Shown here in pieces: positions 22,601 to 33,217 of a stretch of DNA of 64,000 nt. The notes beneath the pieces were generated by a model. It ran no database searches, was not told the DNA's origin, and saw nothing but the letters and a program-made list of their open reading frames with translations. This DNA is from Rotaria socialis (lineage: Eukaryota; Rotifera; Eurotatoria; Philodinida; Philodinidae), in contig CAJNYU010000214.1 in assembly GCA_905331475.1 (NCBI GenBank), forward strand, positions 4,215-68,214. The letters run 5' to 3'. The first letter of the stretch is position 1; each line of letters opens with the position of its first letter. A program made the translations under genes and the position numbers.

Positions 22601-24074
22601 ACAGGCAATGATTATTGGCTCATTAGTTTTCTGAAAAGTCAAGATACGAAGATGAGTTAGATCCGATTGAATTTGTTATCAGACTCATTTATGTAGACGC
22701 GTATTGCTTGCAGCTTCAAGTCTGTATGTTCGGTTGGGACACGAATACGAAGTTCAGTTTTAGTGTAGGTATGGGGGCATGGTTAGGACTCTATGTAAAC
22801 GTAGGTGTTGATTATACCAAGAGAAGGCAAATATCGATCCACATTTAAACAGATTCGAAGAAATATATTTCATGCATTCTCCTGTCTATGCAAGATGTCC
22901 AAACCCAAACATATTTTAGACTGGATCAACACCTGTATTCGTTTCTATGAAACTCTTAAACCTATGTGTTCAACCGCAATATGTCTATAATTCATCGGCT
23001 TGCAAAGACAGAGTCTCTTTTGATGAGATTTTGACAAAATTAGAAGATGAATCGACCTTAATGATATTCAATAAGAGACAAATGAGGTAGGGGGCGTACT
23101 TCTTGGTACTTGAGAAACACAGAAGTACGCTTCATCCCCTTGGCGTTATTGTTAACTGTACTTGGACACACAGACTAGTTTGTATGTAAATTACGGATTA
23201 GTTAAGTAAAAGTTAGTTTTACGATGATATTAAAAAACGCAGACTAAAAATTAGATCATGTTTTCATATTTGTACATCCCATCTGAATTCTACAACTAAA
23301 AATCCCGCAATCCATATTGTTTTTTTAAGGATAAAGAACGATTGAATGTGAACTGTATGTTGTTTTTCTGATTAGATACCTATATTATAACTGATAACTG
23401 CAACAATAATAGTCAACTGCGATTTAATATCTTCTTCACATACGCAGATTGGTAGAAAAGACATCGAAACATAGCTCAGCATTATTTTCGTATAATACGC
23501 TCATAATAAACGAAGTGTGTACGTTCACATCACATACTTTTATTGTGAATATTTTTTGTTAACTGAAAGAAATTGCTATTTTTATCTCTATTATACATGT
23601 GCAAATGAGGAAGTTGATATTTGAATTACTGGCAGCGAAAAATATATTTAATGGTTTAGGAATAAATACTTACCATTTAAAGTGAAATAGATGGTAGGAA
23701 TAGCAATTACTGCCACCAACGCTGTAAATGTTACCAAGATAAGTAAGACTTTGGTAGTTGTTGATAAGCCCCTTGGTCTATGAAAAAAATGTTCTCCAAA
23801 TGAAAGAAAAGCATATAGGAAAGAAAATATATACATAGCTGATGTAACTGCAGGAACCGATCCTAAATTAACATTCACATCTCGAGCAGTTGTTGAACCA
23901 TTCGTTATTTTAATTGAATTTGAATTACTCGAAGTATATGACGCAGCTAATTGAGTCTAATCAAAATTAGGTTACAGATGATATGAAAAAGAACAACAGA
24001 AACTTGGATAATCATACTGGATTCGCAGCAGAAACTTCTAAAAGCGGAATGTTTCTTGCAACTGCTGTAGCCAT
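16692..24074 (-). CDS. Type II membrane protein with Thr-rich stalk and Cys-containing ectodomain
   Basis: Six exons on the minus strand: 24074-24018, 23956-23674, 19667-19048, 18979-18687, 17206-16891, 16828-16692. All introns are GT-AG and all phases agree once 56 nt (19419-19474) are discounted, giving about 549 aa. The start is ATG at 24074 (MATAVARNIPLLEV). A short N-terminal region is followed by two hydrophobic segments, the second strong (VLLILVTFTALVAVIAIP) after a basic RPRG, predicting a type II anchor. Then come about 188 stalk codons, almost all Thr (ACN) with a few Ser, expected to be heavily O-glycosylated. The ectodomain has Cys pairs (APCPTGY, CGSIGYVC, CVCLSGC) and a beta-rich region (GYWDDLYIF, TIGVQG) and ends YSSSG. 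Function unknown; a mucin-like surface receptor or adhesin is an inference. Confidence 0.75.
17207..18686 (-). other. 1.5-kb intron of the Thr-stalk gene
   Basis: Bounded by GTAAGT (donor at 18686) and a TTTCAG acceptor at 17208-17207. The minus-strand open frame 17335-17661 inside it has no domain and no splice support. No TIR element recognised. Confidence 0.6.
19048..19667 (-). repeat. ACN trinucleotide array coding poly-Thr
   Basis: The whole exon is an ACN array (plus strand GTN), with scattered Ser codons (TCT, TCA, AGC) and a few Lys, Val or Ala codons. Synonymous third positions vary freely while the Thr frame is kept on both sides of the 56-nt interruption, evidence of selection on protein rather than on DNA repeat purity. 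The other frames give shadow poly-Val, poly-Leu/Gln and poly-Asn frames. Confidence 0.85.
19419..19474. other. Probable assembly artefact: N plus 55-bp duplicate
   Basis: A single N (19419) is followed by 55 bp identical to the reverse complement of 24869-24923. It puts a TAG stop into the Thr frame. Removing exactly these 56 nt rejoins AC and A into ACA and restores both frame and downstream exon phase. Confidence 0.7.
19668..23673 (-). other. 4-kb intron of the Thr-stalk gene
   Basis: Donor GTAAGT after 23674 and acceptor CTATAG before 19667; phase 1 on both sides (G|GA). It holds a dead mariner (21174-22250). Elsewhere (19680-21170 and 22253-23670) I see no gene; a small imperfect hairpin (GCGTACTTCTT..AAGTACGC) lies near 23090-23140. 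Confidence 0.7.
21174..22250 (+). mobile_element. Mariner element, inactivated
   Basis: Terminal inverted repeats start TCGGGTTGATGCAAAAGTCT and are perfect for the first 28 bp. TA flanks both ends (21172-21173, 22251-22252). The plus-strand transposase has helix-turn-helix remnants (SLKDRPRSGRP; SSMLGCNQSTIDRHLHEMGK) and a D,D34D-type core: VTGDEKWVLY, LLHDNAKPHVS, and HPPYSPYL..SDYHLF. Stops interrupt it at about 21418, 21669, 21869, 22000 and 22060, with a small frameshift before the second helix. At 1077 bp it is slightly short of a typical 1.3-kb mariner, so part of the N terminus is missing. It lies in an intron of the Thr-stalk gene. Confidence 0.9.
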
Positions 24075-24868
24075 TTTGTCGTATTCCTTTTCGATGTTTG
24101 TTCGAACTGCCTGCAGTATACGTTCTTAAGTTTTCTATTTAACTCATGGAGAAAAGGCACTCAATGAGAGCGATGATAGTTGCATTTTCATCAGAGACAG
24201 TGAATTTATTTTCGCTACGCAATAAACTTAAAAAGGGCGACGCTGCTTGCTTTTAATTTTGGTATGTAGTGAAAGATATGCCCACTTGAAAGAAGCCCAT
24301 TTATTTTTGTTAGTTTATTGAAAGTACAGAAACACTGCTCAGTGGAAGAGTGGCTGTCTTTGTATTGTATAGAAGTTCTCTAAATAATAGCATAGTCAAC
24401 GAAGAAGAAGAAAAGAATGCATGTAAATTGTAAAAGAATACTATCGCGTTTTGTTTACACTAGTTTGCCGGTAAATGAATAATAATGAAATGTTCTGTAA
24501 ATGATGTGTACTCCAGATGAAAAATAATAATTGCATCAAAAAACAGCGAGAAAGTGATGACAAACATTTTTAGGTTGATCAGATGAAGTAGCTTGGTTAC
24601 TGATAGATACAAAAACAAACTCAGCGTTGCAACCATACATATCGAATTACAAACAATCTAACTCTACTGTTATCAAAACCCGTCCGAACACTTAAAGACT
24701 TTCAGTTACCACTGCTCTGACATATAATTAGATAGCTAGTTTCACAACTTTTTTAAATATTGTGGATTCTTTTTTAAGAACTGTTAGATAGTTACGTTTA
24801 CCTAACTCTTTATTTCTTCAAACCAACACTAACTAGAATCCCTTTTACAACTCCAACTTCTCTTCCAA

Positions 24869-24923
24869 TACGACTTCACTTAGGTCTCTTGACCAATAGA
24901 TAGATATGAGAACAAAGAAAGAT
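24869..24923 (+). repeat. 55-bp sequence duplicated in the Thr exon
   Basis: Begins TACGACTTCACTTAGGTCTC and is identical, in inverted orientation, to 19420-19474. It lies 0.8 kb upstream of the Thr-stalk gene's start codon. Two identical copies in otherwise unrelated contexts suggest misplacement in one of them. Confidence 0.7.
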
Positions 24924-24931
24924 GTAGTGGT

Positions 24932-24990
24932 TATGGATGCAACAATACCATTTGGAGACACATAAAGATTGCCAAGTTTCACCTAGTAGT
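24932..24990 (+). mobile_element. Truncated end of the 35054-type MITE
   Basis: GCAACAATACCATTTGGAGACACATAAA.ATTG closely matches one terminus of the 302-bp MITE at 35054-35355 (GTAACAATACCATTTGGA). The other terminus is absent. Confidence 0.5.
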
Positions 24991-25910
24991 GATCACAAAT
25001 AGCTCCACTACCTAAAAATAACGACCCAATTATTAAAATAAAAACTAAAATATAGCTAATACCTGCATTGATCTGGAGAAGATATGAAAATCATCTTTAT
25101 AAAAGGAATATCATTTAAAATTAATCTTTTTTTTATGATTTCCCTCATATGAGTAAAGGTCTATTCATAGGCCATTACTGTGCTAACGTCTTGCTCCCCG
25201 TTTGTGATTCAATAGAGTATTAGAAAAATTAGTTAATAATAAAACGTTTGAAAATGACAACTAATCAAATAAGCATCACCTTGATGAATGGTGAATTATA
25301 CACCATGCTGTGACTTAGATTAGCTGTTGTTTTTAATTTTATCGGTTGTATATATGTATGTATCATATAAAAAATTATCTTCCTGGCAAATTTTCCCATT
25401 AAATAGTTAAAATGTGCTATCTAAAATCTTTCTAGTAAGAGCGAATTATTCGCATGCAGTTAAAATAAGTATGTGTACAGTTTGGTTGATGGTTATTTTG
25501 TTGACCACATTTTCTTTCTTCTTCGTTCCATCTATTAAAATTATATAGAATATGAAAGGTATTCAGATGTTTTCATTACCATCTTGTTTATGTAGCACTA
25601 TTGAATATGGACTGAAGAAGAAGAAGATAGAAGCAAGAGTAATCCACAGTATTATAATTTCACGTGCAATATATACTTAGACCATTTAATTTTGTGTGAA
25701 GGAACTTTTTCAATAACTAAACTTCATATTATGAAGCTTAATAGTGCAGTAATAAAGTCTTATTTTGAGAAAGAAATTGAAAAATAATAAAAAACTCATT
25801 AAATGTCTTGGTCAGAAAGAAGAATCGACGAAATAGTTTTACTTTTTTGGGAGTTAGTTCTGTACAAATTAGAATTTTATTTTTACCTTCGTTTAACGTT
25901 AATATTGAAT

Positions 25911-28168
25911 GGATGGAATAACGTCGAAAGGAAAAAGAGCGAAAAAAAATGTCAAAGGAAAAACATCGAAAGGAATAAGATAGAAGAGAAAAATAGCGAA
26001 AGGAAAAAGACAGAAGAGAAAAATGTCGAAAAAAGAAAACATCGATAATATTGATGGAAAGAGGTCACTCGCCTCCTGCACTGTGAATATTCCTTATTTC
26101 GTTCGTCCATAACTGTTCTAGTGTCCGTCTATATTAGTGCAATATGTATCGCTAGATTTATATTCTATAATACAATACGTTAATGGTTTCTTGTTTACTT
26201 CGCATTGATACTTATGTATCACTGTCGTATCATTTATTTCTAAACGAAACTTCTTTATAGACGAAGGCAAAATTTCACCTATATTTATTTAATTAAAAAT
26301 ATTTTATAGCAGAGGTATATTTTATGTTAATCAATAGATATAATGAATTCATCTTCAAGTACAATGTCTTTCGTTTTATCACAAAAAGGAAAACCATTGC
26401 TTGTTATGGATGATTATGTATTTAGGTTAAATAAAATTACGAATACCACAAAATATTATCGTTGTGAAAACAGAGATTGTACGGCAACAGCTCACACTGA
26501 TTTAAATAATGTTCTTTTAAAAGTAAATGCTAATCATTCCCATGTAATTGAACCAGAGAAAAAAGAAATTCGTATTTTTAAACAAATCGTCAAGGAACGT
26601 GCCACTAAAGAAAGCACTCCTATACCAAAGATATATGAAGAAGAATCAACAAAAAATGATTTTAAAATTCTCGACTATTGCTATTTTACCGTCTCAAAGA
26701 GAGACGAGTAAGCAGAAAATCTTATTTATTATACTAACGAATTTTCTTTAGGTAGTTCTTTGAACAAGGCGCGACGTCTTGAAACGCCACCTATTCCTGA
26801 TTCACAGATTTTCGGCATTCCATATTTATATACTCGAACAATAGAAAATGAAGAATTTCTTTGTGTTGATAAATTCATCAAGAGAAAAACACGTATTTTG
26901 TTATTTGCTTCCAATGAACAGCTTAAGGTGTTATTTCAAAATTCAATTGTTTTAATGGACGGAACATTTAGTACTTGTCCAAAAATTTTTGATCAAGTGT
27001 TCACGATACATTCAATTAAATATGAACAATGTAAAATCTATTTGATGAATAAACGTAATATCTATATATACATATTTCAATCTTTCTTTCATATAGCATT
27101 TATATGCGGGATTGGACTATTACCTGATCGTAAAAAGTCCACTTACAGATTTGTCTTCGAGGAACTCAAAGGTTTAGCTGTTCGAATGAATCTAGTTTTC
27201 AGCCCATCCACTATAATTACTGATTTCGAACATAGCTTAGCTGACGCTATTATTAGTGAAGTAATTTTATCTGATTTTAAATTAAGAAAAGAGAATCAAA
27301 AAATATTATTTCATTTAGTTTCCAAGTAGCAACCAATATGGTTGCTACTTCCATTTTACTGAAGCCGTGTACAGACAAATACAACACCTTGGGTTATCTA
27401 GTGGTTATTGTAGTGATGGAAGTATTCGTATGACATGCAGAAAGCTTATATTATGAAAACTATTGGGTTAAAACGATCGGCATCAAAAGATGGAACGTTT
27501 ATGGTATTCGTATTAAAACGAGCAATAACGCTAAGGGTATATGTAGTATTAATTTCTCTTTCAAAATGTTTGTATCTCACTAATGTATTTAGGTTTTCAT
27601 AATCGTTTAAATTTACGCGTAGCAAAGCATCACCCAAACATTTGGATATTGATTAGATGTATACAAGGCGAAGAAATTCGTTTCAATCATGTATTAATTC
27701 AGATGATCGGTGGTCTTACGTGTCGAACAAAAACAGCTGCTACGAATGCCATACAGCAACGAATAGATACACTGTATTTACGTTATCAAAATAATGAAAT
27801 TACTGTTGATGAACTATTACTCGGACTTTCTTATGTCGTTGCAAAAAATACATCGGCGAAAAGAAAAAAATAATTAATTACATTGATTCCTTAAAGCTTA
27901 TTAATCTATTTATTTGACAATTACTTTATACATGACCTTATTAGATTGTCTTCATTCAATAAAATTATCATTCTTCATAAATTAATATATTCTGATTGAT
28001 CACTTTTTATTCGCTGAATATTCTTCTTTCGACATTTAGCTTTTCGATATTTTTCTTTTCATTCTATTTCCTTTCGACTTTTTTCTTTTCTTCCTCTTTC
28101 CTTTCTACATTTTCCCTTCGCTATTTCTTCGTTCGACGTTTTTCTTTTCTGCCTTTTTCCACCATACC
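25911..28168. mobile_element. FLYWCH-type MULE (Mutator-like) transposon
   Basis: About 2.26 kb. The ends are long inverted repeats made of internal GAAAGGAAAAAT.TCGAAAG units (25925-26045 and, mirrored, 28030-28160). TTAATATTG on the left and TTAATATTT on the right resemble a 9-bp target duplication, although three extra bases intervene on the left. It encodes a spliced FLYWCH-plus-MULE transposase (26343-27873). The Lys/Glu-rich open frame at 25803-26048 is only a translation of the terminal repeat. Confidence 0.8.
26343..27873 (+). pseudogene. MULE transposase with N-terminal FLYWCH zinc finger, decayed
   Basis: Exons 26343-26707, 26756-27054, 27097-27260, 27319-27536 and 27593-27873; introns of 48, 42, 58 and 56 nt. 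Residues about 20-75 form a FLYWCH finger (YVFRLNKI, YYRCENRDC, NHSHV). The MULE core follows: VLMDGTFSTCPKIF (first Asp), PDRKKSTYRFVFEEL, IITDFEHSLADAI (second Asp) and CYFHFTEAVYRQIQHLGL. At about 27450 the frame jumps from RMTCRKLI to YYENYWVKTIGIKRWNVYG, and roughly 30-40 residues normally between these are missing. The NNxxEGFH motif reads NNAKGFH, so its Glu is Lys. The protein would cut and paste the element; this copy is inactive by deletion, frameshift and motif loss. Confidence 0.8.
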
Positions 28169-29416
28169 TTAATATTTATCATCATGACACGCATACAATC
28201 GTACGCATTCTAATCAAGATTGATCATAGATATATCATCACTAGATAGAATTAATGATTTATTCCTTCTTATAAATCCTAGTAAAGCTATTCTTATGTAA
28301 CATTTACTTCAGATAATAATTAAGTTTTATTTTTATTATTTGAAATCGGGATAAAGTAACTTGGCTTATTCTCCAGTATGTTCGTTGTAATGCTTTATGA
28401 TTCTTCTATCAAAAATTTTGCAAAGAACATATCTGCATAGAGGTTTTATGCAAGAAAATTTGGATAGTTTTATAATTGATCACAACCTTGAGTAGGACAA
28501 TTTTCTCACTGTTTTTAGAAGCCCGGGAGTGTAGACGTGAGATAATGATAGTATTGAGTATAAAATGGAACCTATATATCTATATATATTATACTGATTA
28601 CTCTAGCGCTTCAACAGTTTAGTATCGGTTTACTAGTTCTCGACAATTTGATTTTTTCTATGTCATGGCTTTAATCAAAGATTCTTACTGAACTCTGATT
28701 GCTCACAGTTGAAGTTGTCCTATGTGTACATCATGATCATGTCTGGAAATTGCATCAACAACTTTTACATAAAATCTACATAAAAATTCATATTATTAAG
28801 TGTTGCATGCATTGTATCATTGATGGAAGTGATTATAGCGGTCATTTACTCCATTGAATATTTGACTGCAAGGTTTACGGGTTAGATAACATAAGATCAG
28901 TGAAAACAGTGCAGCATCAAGTTTCATCTGTTTTCTTTAGATAGATATCAATTGCCAAAAACATTTTTGTAATTTTTATTTATGAATTGGAGTTTTTTTT
29001 GTTAGTACTCATTTTTTACTAACGTCTTTGAACCTGGAAAGGTTTTGAATAGAATCAAAGATATTTTGCACCGAGAAATACTGTCGATAATTTTACTTTT
29101 TCATTATCACCATCGTATTCATTGGTTTGGTGAAAGTGTGCAAAAATAACTGACCCTTCACAAGTGAATCATCTAGATAAATTTTAAGACTCATTTTAGC
29201 ACTTAAATCATTATTTTCATATTCAATTATTTTTGTGCTGAACATCATCTTGCTAATCGCTCATAAATCCTTCAATACGTCTTTCTCATCAATTTTATAG
29301 GCTGTTTGAAAAAAGAAAGATCAGAGTTGCAGTCAACTATTGCATTCACATAATGCTTTTTCATAGTTAACAGCCATGCGGTCAAATTCACGCTAAGCAA
29401 TAAACAACTATAACTA
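28169..29416. other. Spacer between two transposons
   Basis: AT-rich, including a TA-rich run near 28575-28605. No gene, tandem array or strong inverted repeat recognised. Confidence 0.4.
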
Positions 29417-29788
29417 GCATCCATTTTTGGAAAAGAGGCGCTTCAGGAAAATGCTTATAATTTTTGAACGGAATGTGATAGAGACCTGCGGTCTTCACCG
29501 TTGGATAAGTCCTCTTACGGGACGTAGTACTATCAAATAACCAAGTATTGCGATTAAAATTACCATAGTAGATTTTTGTGCGTAAGCTTGATAAGAACGC
29601 AGCTCCCAAAGAACACAATGAAATTTAACTTCAAATTAGTGAAATGGATAGCCTGGTACAAGATCTTTAATTATCCGCAAGACCCAGGTTTCTATCTTTC
29701 ATTGTTCAAAAATTATAAACATATTTCTGAAAGCTATTATCTCGTATTTCATGCACAAGTAAAACGTTTAAAAACACCTGATATATAG
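29417..29788. repeat. Left 372-bp TIR
   Basis: Left arm of the IS630/Tc1-type element; the reverse complement of 32243-32614 with only scattered substitutions. Confidence 0.85.
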
Positions 29789-30210
29789 GTTTTTAGATGT
29801 TTTCAGCGTGATAGCGCTGTTTATTTGAAGTCTGGGAAATATGTTTAAGTCTGTATTAACGTGAACAGAAATGAAAGTTCAGTGCCACACTTTCTGTTTA
29901 GCAGGACAGAATAAAACGCATCCGCTAAACATTCATAATGAAAATTGTGTGATACTGAGTTCTCATTAGTTTTTCTTATACGAAGAGCGGACTGTCTGTT
30001 TTATCAAGTATGTTAAGAGAAAATATTCGAACTTCAATTGTTAGACATCTCGACAGACAACCGGTTGTTTACTTTTAATGGAAATGTGACAAGAAAAAAA
30101 AGTGTTTTTGATTCTAATATTTTTCCGTTTAATATGTTTTCCAATGTACTCAATAATAAGTCGTATCATGGTTCAGTTTTAATTGTCATCTTTTTGTAAC
30201 TTCGTTTATC

Positions 30211-32005
30211 ATGCCCTTAGGTCATGAATTTAGTGTAGGTGAAAAAGTTCTTATATTCACCGTAACCAGATTTTGTGAACAAGAAAAAGCAGGGCCTATT
30301 ATTCCTTTAAACAACGTAGTTGAGAGAATTTCAACGTTGTTAGGCATTTCCGAAAGGTCAGTGAATAGATTGACAAAGGGAATGCATCAGTTGATGGAAC
30401 AAGAGAAGCAAGAAATTGAAAAACAAGAAAAACAGAAGCGAGAAAAAGAAAATGAACATAAATATCAACTTCGAAGTCAAACAAAGTCGGACTCTGATTT
30501 GAAAAACTATCAACCATTTACGATCCTTCCTCGATCTAAAATATTACATGAACGTAAACGTCATACTAGATCTTTAACTGCTTCACTAGAAGAAGTGTCT
30601 ATTCCTAAACCGCTCTCCAAAAAAGAAGGTAAACATTATTGTTTCTGTCTGAATAAATAAATTGAAATTTTGATTTTTCTTATAAGGTTACTCTGGTGGT
30701 ACAAAATTATTTCTGGCTGAATATGCCAAAAACACGATTCGGTATTCTTTTTATTTACTGCTGGAAGAGAAAATATATCCAACAACGGCAAGACTATTGT
30801 CTCGACTTCGTCAAGATTTCGATGATTTTCCAATTCATTCTGTCAGTAAATTATGGTCTGAGATGAAGAAAGTGAGTGCTAAACTTTGAAGCAAGATTCC
30901 GAAAAAGTTTTTCTTTCGAAATTTAGCTCGGATTTACATATCAACGAACAAATCAAGTAAAAATTCCACTCGATTCTAATTTTTTCATTGCCTCTAGAGC
31001 TCGTTATTTTCAAACGATAAATCAATTAAGAAAATCTCATGCTCAAATTTAATTCCATGATGAGATATGGGTCAATTTAGGTGATGTTAGAAAAAGCATC
31101 TGGGTGTGCGAGGGAAGGGTCGCCTTCGCCAAAGTGAAGGAAAAGGTTAGTTAAATAAATTTCAATCGAGACCTTTTTGATTAACAATCGTTCATTTTGT
31201 GTTAGGAAAAAGGTTAGCAATATCTGCATTAATTAATACAAACGGTTATCATCTGAATTCTGTTGATATTTTTCTTTGTTCGGATGAACATAACATGGAT
31301 AATGATCGATTTATTAAGTGGATATCAGATACATCACTGAAATTACTTGTACTTCGTGGTAAGTGACGAAAACTCAGGCAATTTTTGGCTTGAATCTTCC
31401 TGTCAATTCTTATAGGAGAGAATGCTAAAATCGTAATTGTGCTAGACAATGAACCCTGGCATAATGTACTGTCACCAGAATCAACAGTACCAAAAAGATC
31501 ATGGCGAAAAGGACAAATACAAGAATGGTTAATTGATCATCATGTTTCATTCGATTGTTGTTCTGTGAGAGCTGAACTCTTGGAGCTAGTCTTGGCTAAT
31601 GCACCACCAAAAGAATATATGGTCAGATATATACTCACTTTCTATCTTACACTACTGTTTTAAAAATTTTCAATTTATTTTCTTTCCAAGACTGATCGAG
31701 TTGCTGAACAATTCAACGCACGAATTGTTCGATTACCTCATCGACATTGTTGCCTCAATCCGATCGAATTATCTTGGAATAACTTGAACAATATATGCGT
31801 GACAACAATATTACATTCAAAGAGAATGATGTTTATAACTTGGTCTTAAACTTTATGAGCACTGTCGATACAGAATTGGCTACAAGTTACTTCAAACACG
31901 TGGAAAAAGTTGAACAGACATTTAAAGATGCAGATTCTTCTCGAAGAAGATATTGAACCGAGTTTAGTAGAAGAGGATACTACGACAGAAGAGGAAGATG
32001 AGTAA
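30211..32005 (+). pseudogene. DDE transposase of the IS630/Tc1/mariner superfamily, lightly damaged
   Basis: Exons about 30211-30628, 30687-30871, 30927-31145, 31206-31358, 31416-31621 and 31691-32005, joined by GT-AG introns of about 55-70 nt. The N-terminal helix-turn-helix (RISTLLGISERSVNRLTKGM) precedes a charged coiled coil (LMEQEKQEIEKQEKQKRE). The DDE core shows FHDEIWVN (first Asp), IVIVLDNEPWHN (second Asp) and CCLNPIELSWNNL (Glu). The tail is acidic (EEDTTTEEEDE). Lesions: TAA at 31050-31052 just before FHDE, a one-base slip near the exon 3/4 junction, and frameshifts near 31790 and 31940. The catalytic D, D and E are all preserved. It would excise and reinsert the element at TA. 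Confidence 0.8.
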
Positions 32006-32242
32006 TACCTGTTCATTATCTGGATATTTTCCCAACGGTAATAAATTATAAAACAGAACGATATTTTCGTAAAATATTCAGGTTTTTTCTTCAAAAATGT
32101 CTTTCTTTAGATATTTCGAAAGAAAAGAACGAAATTCTGTATTTTTCTTCACAAAAAAAGCTTTAATATTCTCTCTCATATTTTGAAAAATATTTCTTTT
32201 CTCCCCTCATCTTTCTTATGCCGTTGCATTTCTCCTAATCAT

Positions 32243-32614
32243 CTATATATTAGATGTTTTTAAACGTTTTAGTTGTGCATGAAATACGAGATAATAGCTT
32301 TCAGAAATTTTTTTATAATATTTGAACAATAAAAGATAGAAACCTGGGTCTTGCGGAGAATTAAAGATCTTGTGCCAGGCTATCCATTTCACTAATTTGA
32401 AGTTAAATTTCATTGTGTTCTTTGGGAGCTGCGTTCTTATCAAGCTTACGCACAAAAATCTACTATGGTAATTTTAATCGCAATACTTGGTTATTTGATA
32501 GTACTACGTCCCGTAAGAGGACTTATCCAACGGTGAAAACCGCAGGTCTCTATCACATTCCGTTCAAAAGTTATAAGCATTTTCCTGAAGCGCCTCTTTT
32601 CCAAAAATGGATGT
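32243..32614. repeat. Right 372-bp TIR
   Basis: Right arm of the IS630/Tc1-type element; mirrors 29417-29788. Confidence 0.85.
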
Positions 32615-32682
32615 TAGTCTAAAACGTAAAATAATATTTGTAGCTGTTTTGTCAACACTGTTAATATCAAGCCGTAATTGAA

Positions 32683-33217
32683 GGTGTGACGTAGAAAGAC
32701 TGAAAGGAAAAATGCCGAAGGAAAAATATCGAAAATTTGCAATAAGATGTTTTTATTCTTGAAATCATAATAGCATCATAGCATAAATCATAGATAAATA
32801 AGAGTTATAAAGAAAAATACACATATCCAATATTTCCTAGTTGTTGCTGTTTTATTCAGTTGGAAAATATATTTATCTGATACAAGGAAATACTTTCCTT
32901 TTTGCTACTGAATAAATGAAATAACTGGAGTTGGCGGATGATTCTCGCCAGATAAAAATGAGCAAGCTGTAGTCATCATGATAGAATTTTAATCATTGTA
33001 TACTATTTTACGCCTATTTTAGCTAGTTTTCATAAGATATTACTTATCAATAGTATCAATGGTTAACAGTGTCAAACCAATGGAATAATCAGATTAACAA
33101 CAATGAACAATAAACTATTAGAACCTTCATTTAGTAGAGACGTCGCTTTTTTCTATCTGTTCTGTTTTCGATATTTTTCTTTCGGTATTTTTCCTTTCGG
33201 CCTTTCTACGGCCAACC
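32683..33217. mobile_element. 535-bp MULE-derived MITE
   Basis: Perfect 8-bp target duplication TAATTGAA (32675-32682 and 33218-33225). The inverted ends of about 55 bp, GGTGTGACGTAGAAAGACTG and (minus strand) GGTTGGCCGTAGAAAGGCCG, continue with GAAAGGAAAAAT.CCGAA.GAAAAATATCGAAAA. These share the GAAAGGAAAAAT/TCGAAA units of the FLYWCH-MULE at 25911-28168, its likely mobiliser family. No coding capacity. Confidence 0.75.

Larger units (their letters stand above)
24075..25910. other. Upstream region of the Thr-stalk gene and spacer
   Basis: Expected to contain the promoter and 5' UTR of the minus-strand gene; no recognisable TATA or start element can be assigned. It carries the 55-bp duplicate (24869-24923) and a MITE end fragment (24932-24990). 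No other gene. Confidence 0.35.
29417..32614. mobile_element. IS630/Tc1-superfamily transposon with 372-bp TIRs
   Basis: Inverted repeats of about 372 bp (29417-29788 and 32243-32614) are nearly identical and end GCATCCATTTTTGG / ACATCCATTTTTGG next to TA (29415-29416 and 32615-32616). Total length is 3198 bp. A spliced DDE transposase is encoded between them on the plus strand (30211-32005). The high TIR identity points to recent activity, yet the gene carries several lesions. The paired 70-76-codon frames found in both TIRs are mirror images and do not support a protein. Confidence 0.85.

Noticed and set aside
25803..26048. Lys/Glu-rich 81-codon frame
   Set aside because: Translation of the MULE terminal repeat units (GAAAGGAAAAAT-type); the mirror sequence is at 28030-28160.
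29388..29788. MCSLGAAF.. and MCVSLIRT.. frames, repeated at 32243-32622
   Set aside because: Identical frames occur in both TIRs in mirror orientation; conserved because the TIRs are nearly identical, not because a protein is selected.
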